Shown one piece after another: positions 33,621-41,649 of a stretch of DNA of 64,000 nt. Positions within the stretch are counted from its first letter, which is position 1, and each line of letters opens with the position of its first letter. Both the position numbers and the translations under genes were made by a program. Source of the DNA: Streptomyces maremycinicus (GTDB lineage Bacteria > Actinomycetota > Actinomycetes > Streptomycetales > Streptomycetaceae); the NCBI RefSeq assembly GCF_001184025.1, contig NZ_BBYG01000013.1:62001-126000 (forward strand), read 5' to 3'. Below the pieces are notes generated by a model. That model did no database searches. It had not been told where the DNA came from and saw nothing but the letters and a program-made list of their open reading frames with translations.

Positions 33621-33650
33621 ACCGTAGACACGCGATCGGCGGAATTTCAA
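33621..33650 (-). promoter_or_regulatory. rpfA promoter
   Basis: On the minus strand, TTGAAA (33645-33650) and TACGGT (33621-33626) are separated by 18 bp. The expected transcription start near 33614 coincides with the beginning of the riboswitch. Confidence 0.5.
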
Positions 33651-33752
33651 AGACGATCAGGGCTTCTGAGACTCATCCCACACTTTCACCAAACCGGACA
33701 TTCGGCGCGAAGCGTGACGTGAACTCCCGCTGTTTTTCTTGGGCTTTGCGCC

Positions 33753-34778
33753 CTATTCCACCCCTGTGTCGAGGGTCTGACCGGCGGCGATGTTGCTCGG
33801 GTCGACGCCGATGAGGTCCAGGTTCTCGGCGTAGAGGGCACGCCATCCGCCGTCCAGGCCAAGGGAGTCGGCGATGGAGGCGAGCGAGTCGCCCTCCTGG
33901 ACGACATAGGTGGCCGCGGCGTGCCGGCCGGCCGAGGCGGTGGTGGTGCCGTCCGCGCCGCTGTCGGTCGCGCTCTTGGTCGCGGCCTCGTCGGCGGTGG
34001 CGCCGCGGTGCTTGCCGGAGCCGAGCGAGCCGGTGTCGACAAGGCTCCAAGAACCTTCGTCCTGGACGTATTTGTCCGACTCGTCCGCACCCGGGGTCGC
34101 CGAGGACGAGGCGTCGGCCGTCGAACCGTCGCTCCGGCCGCCGGAGCCACCGGACGTGCCGGAGCCGTCGACGGCGGAGGAGGAAGAGGACGAAGGGGAG
34201 GAAGCGGACGCCGAGGGCGAACCGGAGGAATCGGCGGACGAGTCGGACGAACCCGTCGAGGAGTCCTCGCCGGCCGAGGAGTTCGAAGAGCCCGAGGATC
34301 CGGACAACCCCTTGGACAGGTCGGACAATCCGGAAGACCCAGAGGAGTCGGACGAGTCGGACGAGTCGTCCGCCACGCCGGTGTCCACGCTCAGCGCGCC
34401 GTTCTCCTGGGTGAGCCCGGAGCTCAACCCGCAGGTGCCCCAGGCGCCGATCCCGTCGGCCGCGAGCACCTTCTGCGCCACGGCGATCTGCTGGCTGCGG
34501 CTGGCCAGGTCGGGGCTCGCCGCGTAGTCGAGGCCGCCGTAGGTCTCCCAGTCCTTCTGGCTGAGGCTCAGCCCGCCGTACTCGCCGCCGCCCTCGTCGG
34601 CACTCCACGAGCCGCCGGTCTCGCACTGCGCCACCTTGTCCCACACCGTGCCGTCGGCCGCGCTCGCGCCGGAGGCGGCGAGCAGCGGGATGGCGATGGC
34701 GGAGCCCGTCACTCCGGCCGCGACCAACAGGGCCGGGGCCTGGCGGGGGCGACGGTGACGACCGTTCCCGGAGAGCAT
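33753..34778 (-). CDS. second resuscitation-promoting factor (Rpf domain plus LysM)
   Basis: 341 residues. A signal peptide ends near residue 40 (ASGASA). The Rpf domain (about 42-115) has WDKVAQCETGGSWSADEGGGEYGGLSLS with the catalytic Glu at about 53. A very long Ser/Asp-rich linker (about 125-270) is followed by a C-terminal LysM-like segment (YVVQEGDSLASIADSLGLDGGW .. NIAAGQTL). It is paralogous to the adjacent rpfA. It does not have the riboswitch blocks in its leader. ATG at 34778, weak SD. Confidence 0.9.
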   Translation of the reverse strand: MLSGNGRHRRPRQAPALLVAAGVTGSAIAIPLLAASGASAADGTVWDKVAQCETGGSWSADEGGGEYGGLSLSQKDWETYGGLDYAASPDLASRSQQIAVAQKVLAADGIGAWGTCGLSSGLTQENGALSVDTGVADDSSDSSDSSGSSGLSDLSKGLSGSSGSSNSSAGEDSSTGSSDSSADSSGSPSASASSPSSSSSSAVDGSGTSGGSGGRSDGSTADASSSATPGADESDKYVQDEGSWSLVDTGSLGSGKHRGATADEAATKSATDSGADGTTTASAGRHAAATYVVQEGDSLASIADSLGLDGGWRALYAENLDLIGVDPSNIAAGQTLDTGVE

Positions 34779-34983
34779 GCGAGGGGCCTTTCTCTGGACA
34801 GCACTGACCGGCGCGGCGGGTGGAACCGTTGCGTCGCGCTGACGAGAGAACGTATCGGCAGACGATCACTTGTCACAAGTTCATGCCGCGCAGATCACGT
34901 GAAGATCACAGACTTGAGGGTCGGTCACCTTTGCTCCGCCGAACGGTCACACTCCGGCTGACATCCGGTCAGACGCGGTCCAC

Positions 34984-36279
34984 CTATGAACCGGAATGCA
35001 CCGGACTGAACTCGACCGGCAAAGTCCGCAGTCCGCGCATGATGAGCCCACCGCGCCACCTCAACTCCCCCGGATCCACCGCCAGTCGCAGATCGGGCAG
35101 CCGGGTGAGCAGGGTGGCCAGCGCGGTCTGGCCCTCCAGCCGGGCCAGCGGGGCTCCCAGGCAGTAGTGGATGCCGTGGCCGTAGCCGAGGTGCTGATTG
35201 TCACGTCGGGACAGGTCGAGGGTGTCGGGATCCGAGAAGCGCGCCGGGTCACGGTCGGCCGCGGCCAGCACCACGAGCACCGGGTCGCCCGGCGCGACGT
35301 CCTGCCCGCCGATGCTCAGCGGCTCGGTCGCGAACCGCCAGGTGGCGAGTTCCACCGGGCCGTCGTAGCGCAGGAGTTCCTCGACACCGGTCTCGAGGAG
35401 ACCGCGGTCGCCGTCGTCCTCGGTGAGCGACCGCTGGAGCCGCGCGCGCTGCTCGGGGTGGGTGAGGAGGGCGTAGGTGCCGTTGCCGATGAGATTGACC
35501 GTTGTCTCGAAGCCCGCGAACAGCAGGATGAAGGCCATGGCCGCCGCCTCGTTCTCGGTGAGGTGCTCGCCGTGGTCCGAGGCCCGGATCAGACCGGAGA
35601 TGAGGTCCTCACCGGGAGCCGGGTCGGCGGGAAGCTCCGCGCGCTTGCGGTGGATCAGCTCCAGCAGGTACCCGCGCATCTTCTTCACCGACCGCGCGAC
35701 ACCGCCCCTCGGCCCCCCGCCGTGCCGGATCATCATCCCCGCCCAGTCCCGGAAGTCGTCCTGGTCCTCGCGCGGGACGCCCAGGAGGTCGCAGATCGCG
35801 TAGATGGGGAGGGGGAAGGCGAAGTCGTGGATGAGGTCGGCCTTCCCCTCGGCGGCGAACCGGTCGATGAGCCGGTCCGTGAGCTCCTGGACCCGGGGCG
35901 CGAACTCGGCGACCCGGCGCGGGGTGAAGGCCTTGCTGACGAGGCGGCGCAGCCGGGTGTGGTCCGGCGGGTCGATGTTGAGCAGATGCGTCATCAGCTC
36001 GGCCTTGCGCTCACCGGGGATGCCCGTCCTGCCCCTGGCGTGCGCCGGTTCGTCGTGGTGTGCCGGGTTCTTGGAGAGCCGCTGGTCGGCGAGGGCCTGT
36101 TTCGCGTCGGCGTACCGGGTGACCAGCCAGGCCTCGACACCACTGGGCAGGACGGTGCGGTGCACGGGCGCGTGCTCACGCAACCAGGCGTAGGCCGGGT
36201 ACGGGTCGGTCGCGAACTCCCAGGTGAAGAGTTCGGGAGCGGTGCTGTCCGGGTGGTCTGTGCGGGGCTGCTCGGTCAC
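34984..36279 (-). CDS. cytochrome P450, CYP107 type
   Basis: A 431-residue soluble P450. The I-helix motif is FAGFETTVNL (Glu-Thr-Thr), the K-helix is EELLRY, and the heme loop is LGYGHGIHYCLGAPLARLEGQ with the axial Cys. A long N-terminal extension in the open frame is discarded. The GTG at 36279 has TACGGT six bases upstream and no usable SD, indicating a leaderless transcript. Its position next to the rpf pair matches the gene for CYP107U1 in S. coelicolor, which was reported to be needed for sporulation. The assignment to that subfamily rests on context. Confidence 0.92.
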   Translation of the reverse strand: MTEQPRTDHPDSTAPELFTWEFATDPYPAYAWLREHAPVHRTVLPSGVEAWLVTRYADAKQALADQRLSKNPAHHDEPAHARGRTGIPGERKAELMTHLLNIDPPDHTRLRRLVSKAFTPRRVAEFAPRVQELTDRLIDRFAAEGKADLIHDFAFPLPIYAICDLLGVPREDQDDFRDWAGMMIRHGGGPRGGVARSVKKMRGYLLELIHRKRAELPADPAPGEDLISGLIRASDHGEHLTENEAAAMAFILLFAGFETTVNLIGNGTYALLTHPEQRARLQRSLTEDDGDRGLLETGVEELLRYDGPVELATWRFATEPLSIGGQDVAPGDPVLVVLAAADRDPARFSDPDTLDLSRRDNQHLGYGHGIHYCLGAPLARLEGQTALATLLTRLPDLRLAVDPGELRWRGGLIMRGLRTLPVEFSPVHSGS

Positions 36280-36573
36280 TCCCCGACCGTAGCGGTGCCC
36301 CCGGCGCGCCGCGCGAGCGGCTTCCGCGCGAGCGGCTTCCGCCCGAGCGGGGTGCCGCTGGCCGGCGGCCGCGGGCGCGCCGCGCGAGCGGCTTCCGCGT
36401 GGCGGGGGTGCCCCTGGCCGGCGGCCGCGCGGACCTCCGCCTCTCGTTCCCCGCAAGTCTTCGCGCCCGACGCCCGGCATCCCGCGCCCGGCGCCCCGCG
36501 CCCCGCGCCCCTCACCGTTCACCCGGCACCCGGCACCCGGCACCCGGTGAACGCGGATCGGGAACGCACCGTG
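36280..36573. repeat. GC-rich repeat region between P450 and mazG
   Basis: No gene is seen. GCGAGCGGCTTCCGC occurs several times (about 36313-36398), CTGGCCGGCGGCCGCG twice (about 36358 and 36413), and a CACCCGG heptamer run lies near 36529-36548. None shows conserved coding character. Confidence 0.6.
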
Positions 36574-37569
36574 CTAACCATCGACCCCCTCGACACCCCG
36601 GATCGCGTCCCGGTACGCCCGGGCCGCCGCGCGCAGGGCCGCCTCCGGGTCGACGCCCTCCGCTTCGGCTCGGGCCGCGAGGGCCAGCAGTTCGTAACCG
36701 ATGCCCTCGGCCGCCGGCAGCGGTACCTCCAGGCGTGCGGTGCGGGCCCGGGACACCAGCTTCGTCGCGAGGGCGAGGCCGGGCTGGTGGAGGGGGACGC
36801 CGTCCGTCACGGACTCGCGCCGCTTCTCCACCGCCTTGGTGCGCAGCCAGTGCTCCTTCACCTCTTCCGGCGTGGTGGCCGTGGCGTCGCCGAAGACATG
36901 GGGGTGGCGGTGGATCAGCTTGGCGACGATCGTGCCCGCCACGTCGTCGATGGAGAACGGGGACTCCTCGTCCTCCTCGGCGATGCGGGCGTGGAAGACG
37001 ACCTGGAGCAGGACGTCGCCCAGCTCCTCGCGGAGTTCGTCGTGGTCGCCGTCCTCGATCGCCTCGACCAGTTCGTACGACTCCTCGACCGCGTACTTCG
37101 CCAGCCCCTGGTGGGTCTGCCGGGAGGACCACGGGCATTCGGCGCGGATCCGGTCCATGACCTGGACGAGGTCGAGGAGCCGGGCGCCGGGGAGGTCGTA
37201 GGAGGCGGGGAGCAGTTCCAGTTCAGGCATGGACACGCGGCCGGAGCCGGCCAGCCGGGCCAGCCCGTCGGTGAGGGCCGGTTCGCCCTCACCGGTGGCC
37301 ACGACCACGACCGTGCGGCCGCCGGCACAGGCGGCGAGCAGTTCCTCGGCAGTCGGGGAGGTCTCCGCGACCGTGACGCCCGCGTCCCGCAGATAGGGCA
37401 GCTGCGGATGCGCGCCGTCCGCGCACAGCACCCGGTCCGCCGTGCGCAGGGTCTGCCACGCGGGCCAGGACAGCAGGCCGGGGGCGACCCGGTGGCTGGT
37501 GGTGAGCAGGACGACGCGGCCGGGGGCGTCGGCCTCGGTGGGGGCGGCGGCGGGGCTGATGTCGTTCAC
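36574..37569 (-). CDS. mazG: nucleoside triphosphate pyrophosphohydrolase MazG
   Basis: A 331-residue protein. The C-terminal half has the MazG fold: CPWSSRQTHQGLAKYAVEESYELVEAIEDGDHDELREELGDVLLQVVFHA, containing EESYE and EELGD metal-binding helices, and HRHPHVFG. The N-terminal half resembles the SAM/tetrapyrrole-methylase-like domain seen in YabN. It hydrolyses (d)NTPs to the monophosphate and PPi, clearing aberrant nucleotides. The GTG at 37569 follows TACGTT at leaderless distance. Confidence 0.92.
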   Translation of the reverse strand: MNDISPAAAPTEADAPGRVVLLTTSHRVAPGLLSWPAWQTLRTADRVLCADGAHPQLPYLRDAGVTVAETSPTAEELLAACAGGRTVVVVATGEGEPALTDGLARLAGSGRVSMPELELLPASYDLPGARLLDLVQVMDRIRAECPWSSRQTHQGLAKYAVEESYELVEAIEDGDHDELREELGDVLLQVVFHARIAEEDEESPFSIDDVAGTIVAKLIHRHPHVFGDATATTPEEVKEHWLRTKAVEKRRESVTDGVPLHQPGLALATKLVSRARTARLEVPLPAAEGIGYELLALAARAEAEGVDPEAALRAAARAYRDAIRGVEGVDG

Positions 37570-37648
37570 ACCCCGAACGTAACCCACACCCGTCAGCGGC
37601 CCCGCAGGTTATCCACAGGGAGGACCGACCGGTCGTACGATCACACGA

Positions 37649-38293
37649 TCACGTCGTCTGCTGCGTCCCGGCCGCCGAGATCTCCCGCACCCAGGGCGTC
37701 TTCGCGTCGACGCGGGCGACCTTCTGCGCGTCCCAGTTCCCGTAGCGCGGGTTGAGGTCGACGTCCAGCGCCTTGGACGCCTTGGACAGCGCGTTCCAGA
37801 AGGCGGGCTGGCTGGTGTTCGTACCGAGCGCGCCGGCGAGTTTCTGGGCCTCCAGCTGGAGCCGGAGATTCTCGTCGAGGCGCTGCGGCGGAATGCCGTA
37901 CTGCTGGAGCCACGCAGTCTCCAGCCCCTTCGCGCCGCCCGCCTGCTGCTCCAGGCCGGCCCGCATCTCCTGGACCTCCCGGCGGCTTACGGTGATGCCC
38001 GCGTCCTCGGCGGCACGGTGCAACACCTTGTCGAGGACCATGCCGTGCAGGGTGTCACGGGCCAGGGAGCCGGTCTGGGCGACGGCCTGCGCGTACTGGG
38101 CGTCGTCGGTCACCGCGGCCCGCTGGGCCGTGCGCACCTCGTTCACCCGGCTCTCCAGCTGCGCGACGGTGATCCGCTGGCCGCCGACGACGGCCGCCGC
38201 GCCGGGATGCGCGTCGTTCCCGCAGGCGGCGAGGAGAGGGGCCGCCACGATCGCGGCGGACAGCAGGAGCGCGGTACGGCGACGGCGGTGCAA
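37649..38293 (-). CDS. SurA N-terminal-like lipoprotein
   Basis: A 214-residue lipoprotein. The N-terminus (MHRRRRTALLLSAAIVAAP) ends with lipobox LLAAC at Cys24. The mature part matches the SurA/PrsA N-terminal chaperone domain (GQRITVAQLESRVNEVR .. ITVSRREVQEM). It lacks a parvulin domain. I choose the TTG at 38293 as start because GGGAGG lies six bases upstream and it gives a proper signal peptide; the ATG-initiated longer frame does not. It is probably an extracytoplasmic folding factor. It sits just upstream of mazG, as in other Streptomyces. Confidence 0.85.
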   Translation of the reverse strand: MHRRRRTALLLSAAIVAAPLLAACGNDAHPGAAAVVGGQRITVAQLESRVNEVRTAQRAAVTDDAQYAQAVAQTGSLARDTLHGMVLDKVLHRAAEDAGITVSRREVQEMRAGLEQQAGGAKGLETAWLQQYGIPPQRLDENLRLQLEAQKLAGALGTNTSQPAFWNALSKASKALDVDLNPRYGNWDAQKVARVDAKTPWVREISAAGTQQTT

Positions 38294-38312
38294 GGGAAAC
38301 CTCCCGAGGAGA

Positions 38313-38330
38313 TTGTGCGACGGTGCACAA
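38313..38330. promoter_or_regulatory. palindrome upstream of the SurA-like gene
   Basis: TTGTGC (38313-38318) and GCACAA (38325-38330) form a 6-bp dyad with a 6-bp spacer, 20-37 bp upstream of the TTG start, so it may overlap the promoter or the 5' untranslated region. Confidence 0.4.
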
Positions 38331-38537
38331 AGTCTTGCGGTGATCGATGGTAGGCAGTGGGGCGGCTGGGGCCAACCCATTCGACCAACGATTCACCAGG
38401 ACTTCGGGCACCGCCGCGCCCACCCGGCGCCCGCTCTTCGGTGCGAGGGCTCAGCCCCCCGCGCGCGGGAGCCTCGCCCGGTCCGCGCGGGAAACCCTCA
38501 CGAGGGGGTCCGGTTCTGCCGACGACGGCCTCGGCCT

Positions 38538-38594
38538 CGGGGACCTCAGCGGACGATGGCGTCGGGGACCTCAGCCGACGATGGCGACCGGGGC
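38538..38594. repeat. 25-bp direct repeat through the stop codon of the DUF1906 gene
   Basis: CGGGGACCTCAGCnGACGATGGCG occurs twice with a 25-bp period. The TCA of the second copy, at 38571, is the stop codon of the minus-strand gene; the first copy has TCA at 38546. Confidence 0.8.
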
Positions 38595-39413
38595 GTCCCA
38601 GGCGTCGCGGTCCACGGTGATCGTGTAGCCGCCGCGGGTCTCCTTGCTGTTCACCATGTACTGGTGGCCGCGGCTGTGGCCGGTGTACTGGGTGGCGCCC
38701 CACGGCCAGTCGGTGGTCGTGGTGTCCTTCTTGTCCCACAGCGCGTACCAGAGGTTGCCCGGCAGGTCCGTCTTGTTCGTCGCGGTGGCGACCGCTTTGG
38801 CGCTGGAACTGCTGAAGCCGTAGTAGCCGGCCCGGTACGTCTTGGCGCGCAGCGTCTTGGTGAAGGAGCGCACATACGTCAACACGGCGTCGTTGCACGC
38901 CTTGTTCGTGATGTCGTAGGGCTCCATGTCGAGGTAGATCGGGCTGCCGGCCTTCATGCCGAGCGCCGCGGACCTGGCGACCGCGTCCGCGCCGTCGGTC
39001 GCGCCGAGGGAGGCGGCCGTGGCGGCGGTGAGCTTCTCGGGGCTGGAGCCGGTCTGGCAGGACGGCTGGGCGCCCACGTAGATCGGGATCAGCTTCCAGC
39101 CGGCCGTGCTGACCGACTTCACCCAGGACGCGGTCAGGTTTGGCTGCGCGCAGCCGCGGTTCTTGCCGCCGACGTAGACGGCGGCGCCCCCGTAGTAGCC
39201 GTCGGTCTTCCAGGCCTTCATCGCGGCCGTCGAGGGCGCGGTGCAGGCGTCGAAGGCACGGCCGGTGTACGTCTTCTGGGCGGGCCAGGTGGTGGCCGCC
39301 ATCGAGGTCTGCGCCGCGATACCGGCCCCCGCGAGGACGGCCGCGCCGGCCACACCCCACGTGATGTATCTGCGCTTTCTGGACTGCCGGTGCTCGGCCA
39401 TCCCCCACCCCAT
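38571..39413 (-). CDS. secreted DUF1906 (glycoside-hydrolase-like) protein
   Basis: About 280 residues: basic N-terminus (RQSRKRRYITW), a signal segment ending near MAA, then a DUF1906 domain (GRAFDACTAPSTAAMKAWKTDGYYGGAAVYVGGKN .. SPIYLDMEPYD .. LWDKKDTTTTDWPWG). DUF1906 is a TIM-barrel fold related to Rv2525c and GH25 lysozymes and is thought to act on the cell wall. The LDMEPYD acidic residues would be catalytic. Either ATG, 39413 or 39401, is possible; neither has a well-placed SD. Confidence 0.85.
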   Translation of the reverse strand: MGWGMAEHRQSRKRRYITWGVAGAAVLAGAGIAAQTSMAATTWPAQKTYTGRAFDACTAPSTAAMKAWKTDGYYGGAAVYVGGKNRGCAQPNLTASWVKSVSTAGWKLIPIYVGAQPSCQTGSSPEKLTAATAASLGATDGADAVARSAALGMKAGSPIYLDMEPYDITNKACNDAVLTYVRSFTKTLRAKTYRAGYYGFSSSSAKAVATATNKTDLPGNLWYALWDKKDTTTTDWPWGATQYTGHSRGHQYMVNSKETRGGYTITVDRDAWDAPVAIVG

Positions 39414-39667
39414 CGTTCGTCTTCGCGCACGGCGCGGTCGCCGCGCGCGGTCATGTCTGGCTGAAGTCCCCTGATTCGGTGCGACGATACGGCCTCGGCC
39501 CGACGTCCGGCATCCGAACGGAACGCACGGTAACCCGCGGCGGCTCACCGCCCGGGAAACGCAGGGCCCTCATCGCCACAAGATTCACTCATGTCACAGT
39601 AAAGAAGCGACGCCCTGTGGCGGCCTGTCCGTGTCCTACCCTTACCCCAGGTGACTTGGGGGGCGAC

Positions 39668-40063
39668 ATGACAATGCCGACGACGCAGACGGCCGCGGGC
39701 ACGGACAGACGACTGACGGCAGGCTGGTTCCAGCGGCTCGCCTGGGTGGTTCTGGTGTGGGTCTCGCTGGGCTTCCTGGTCTGGGTGCCCTTCCTGTACG
39801 TGGCGACCCGCCGCGGACTCTCCTCGGACTGGGTGGCCTTCGGCTCGTTCGCGCTCTACGAGTGCGTGATCCTGCCGTGGGCGGTGATGACACCCGACGG
39901 CGACGGGGACGCCTTCTTCGGCATCGCCATCCTGGTGACCCTGCTGACGGCGACGGTGCTGCTGCTGACCGCGGTGTTCGACAAGAAGTTCCCGAACGCC
40001 CAGCCGGCGTACGGGGGCATGGCACCCCAGGGCCAGCAGTACGGATACCCGTACGGGCGTTAG
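39668..40063 (+). CDS. small membrane protein of unknown function
   Basis: 131 residues with three probable membrane segments (about 22-45, 55-75, 85-108) and a Tyr/Gly/Gln-rich tail (YGGMAPQGQQYGYPYGR). The ATG at 39668 follows a GGGGGG run. I recognise no family. Confidence 0.7.
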   Translation: MTMPTTQTAAGTDRRLTAGWFQRLAWVVLVWVSLGFLVWVPFLYVATRRGLSSDWVAFGSFALYECVILPWAVMTPDGDGDAFFGIAILVTLLTATVLLLTAVFDKKFPNAQPAYGGMAPQGQQYGYPYGR

Positions 40064-40253
40064 GGCCTGTCCCAGCCCCTGCGGGCCCGGGCAGTCCGGG
40101 CGCGGTACGGGACGACACCGGGGACACAGCGCCCGGGTCCACCGCGCCCACGGACGCCGCGCCCAGGGACACCGCCGGGGCGCGCCCGCGCCGCCCGCAC
40201 CATGCGTCCGGCTCAGAGACGGTGCCGCATCCACACGTTCGGCTCGGCGCCGC

Positions 40254-40291
40254 TCAGCCGCTCAGCCGCTCAGCCGCTCAGCCGCTCAGCC
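40254..40291. repeat. five tandem octamers ending in a stop codon
   Basis: TCAGCCGC starts at 40254, 40262, 40270 and 40278. A fifth unit at 40286 (TCAGCCCG) supplies the TGA stop of the minus-strand DUF1524 gene. Confidence 0.9.
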
Positions 40292-41044
40292 CGCGCGGAA
40301 ACGCTCCGGCGCCTTCGTGGGGTTGCCGCCCGCGGGGAGTTTCTGGGCGGGGCAGGTTTCCAGGACCTTCTCCATCGCGGACTTCTCCGCCGCGGTGACC
40401 CACAGTTCGTACTTCTTCTTCACGGCGACCTGCGCGGCGACGTAGGTGCACCGGTAGGCCTTGTTGGGCGGCAGCCAGGTCGCCGTGTCGCCGTCCCCCT
40501 TGGAGCGGTTGGTGCTCGCGTCGACTGCCAGGAGATTGAGCGGATCGTTGGCGAGAGCTATGCGCTTGCCCGCGTCCCAGTACTTGGCGCCCTTCTGCCA
40601 GGCGTCGGACAGGGCGACGATGTGGTCGATGTCGACCTTGCTGCTGCCCCGCCGGTACGTCACGTCCTTGCCGGAGTACGGGTCCGACTCCAGTACACCG
40701 TAGGACACCTTGCACACGCCGCCGGTGAACTTCACCTCCTCCAGGTCACGCTTGAGGATGTCGTCCCGGGTGTCGCAGGAGTTCGAGTCCGTGTCCGCCC
40801 AGGCCGATCCGAACTTCTCGCGGTCGTAACCGGTCTTGGGAGCCCGCCCCTTCACGGTCAGCGCCTCGGCCGCCGCGAGAGCCGCTCCGCCCTTCCCCGC
40901 TCCGCCGCCCGCCGTCGCCCCCGCACCACCGGAACCCACGCCGGAGCCGGAGTCCGAGCCGGTGACCTGCTCCTTGCATCCGGCCACCGTCACGGCACAC
41001 ATCAGCACGGCGGCAACCGCCGCCCCGCCCCTCAGACGCCTCAC
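40286..41044 (-). CDS. lipoprotein with DUF1524/HNH nuclease domain
   Basis: 252 residues. The signal peptide ends at lipobox VAGC (Cys23). A Gly/Ala linker precedes the DUF1524 (GmrSD C-terminal-type) HNH domain with DIDHIVALSDAW, NDPLNLLAVDASTNRSKGD and TWLPP. The DHIV histidine and the downstream Asn/Lys residues fit the betabeta-alpha-metal nuclease centre. It is probably an extracellular, membrane-anchored nuclease. The GTG at 41044 has GGGGAGGGG upstream. The stop lies in an octamer repeat. Confidence 0.88.
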   Translation of the reverse strand: MRRLRGGAAVAAVLMCAVTVAGCKEQVTGSDSGSGVGSGGAGATAGGGAGKGGAALAAAEALTVKGRAPKTGYDREKFGSAWADTDSNSCDTRDDILKRDLEEVKFTGGVCKVSYGVLESDPYSGKDVTYRRGSSKVDIDHIVALSDAWQKGAKYWDAGKRIALANDPLNLLAVDASTNRSKGDGDTATWLPPNKAYRCTYVAAQVAVKKKYELWVTAAEKSAMEKVLETCPAQKLPAGGNPTKAPERFRAG

Positions 41045-41233
41045 GCGCCCCTCCCCTGTCCGCCCTGATGCCACCCCGTACAGGGCGCTTTCCCCTGACG
41101 GGCACTGGCACACACCGTAGCGAGGGGGCGCCAGGGGACAGTCGGGAGGTCCAGACCACAAACGGCTCAAGTGGGCATCTCGTACTTGTCGGGAATATCG
41201 TCGGTGGAGAGTCAGCTTCGGAAGGAGCTCTGG

Positions 41234-41422
41234 ATGGGCATCCTCGACAGGTTCAAGAGCAACAAGGCGGCGCAGGACAAGGCAAGGAAGATGTCCGACG
41301 TCGCGGAGCAGAAGGCGAACGAGAGGACGGGCAACAAGTACGAGTCCCAGGTCGACTCCGGGCAGCAGAGGCTGCACGAGCGGCTCGGCATGGACGAGGA
41401 ACGGCGCCCCGACCAGCCCTAG
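41234..41422 (+). CDS. MT0933-antitoxin-like small protein
   Basis: A 62-residue hydrophilic, helical protein starting MGILDRFKSNKAAQDKARK and rich in Lys/Glu/Gln. The start and length match the actinobacterial family named after M. tuberculosis MT0933 and usually annotated as antitoxin. The ATG at 41234 has GAAGGAG upstream. No toxin gene is adjacent, so the antitoxin role is uncertain; such proteins are often solitary. Confidence 0.75.
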   Translation: MGILDRFKSNKAAQDKARKMSDVAEQKANERTGNKYESQVDSGQQRLHERLGMDEERRPDQP

Positions 41423-41649
41423 AGCCCCGTCCTGGCCTTGGCCCGCGACTCGACTCGGACCGGACCCGCAGACCGGGCCGCCGCCCGGCCCGAAGACCTG
41501 CCGGCCCGAAGATCCACCGACCCGAAGACGGGCGGGAGGATCCGTGGGGGTCGTGCCATCGACATCACCCGGCATACGAGGCCGTCCGCGCGGAGCGATC
41601 CGCGGCGGGCGGCTTCGCCGTGTCACCCCGGCCTGAACGGCGGCGGCAC

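Noticed and set aside
34880..34920. Crp-like site upstream of the second rpf gene (GATCAC / GTGACAAGTGATC words)
   Set aside because: The best alignment to GTG-N6-GNCAC fails at two key positions, so I do not call a Crp site.
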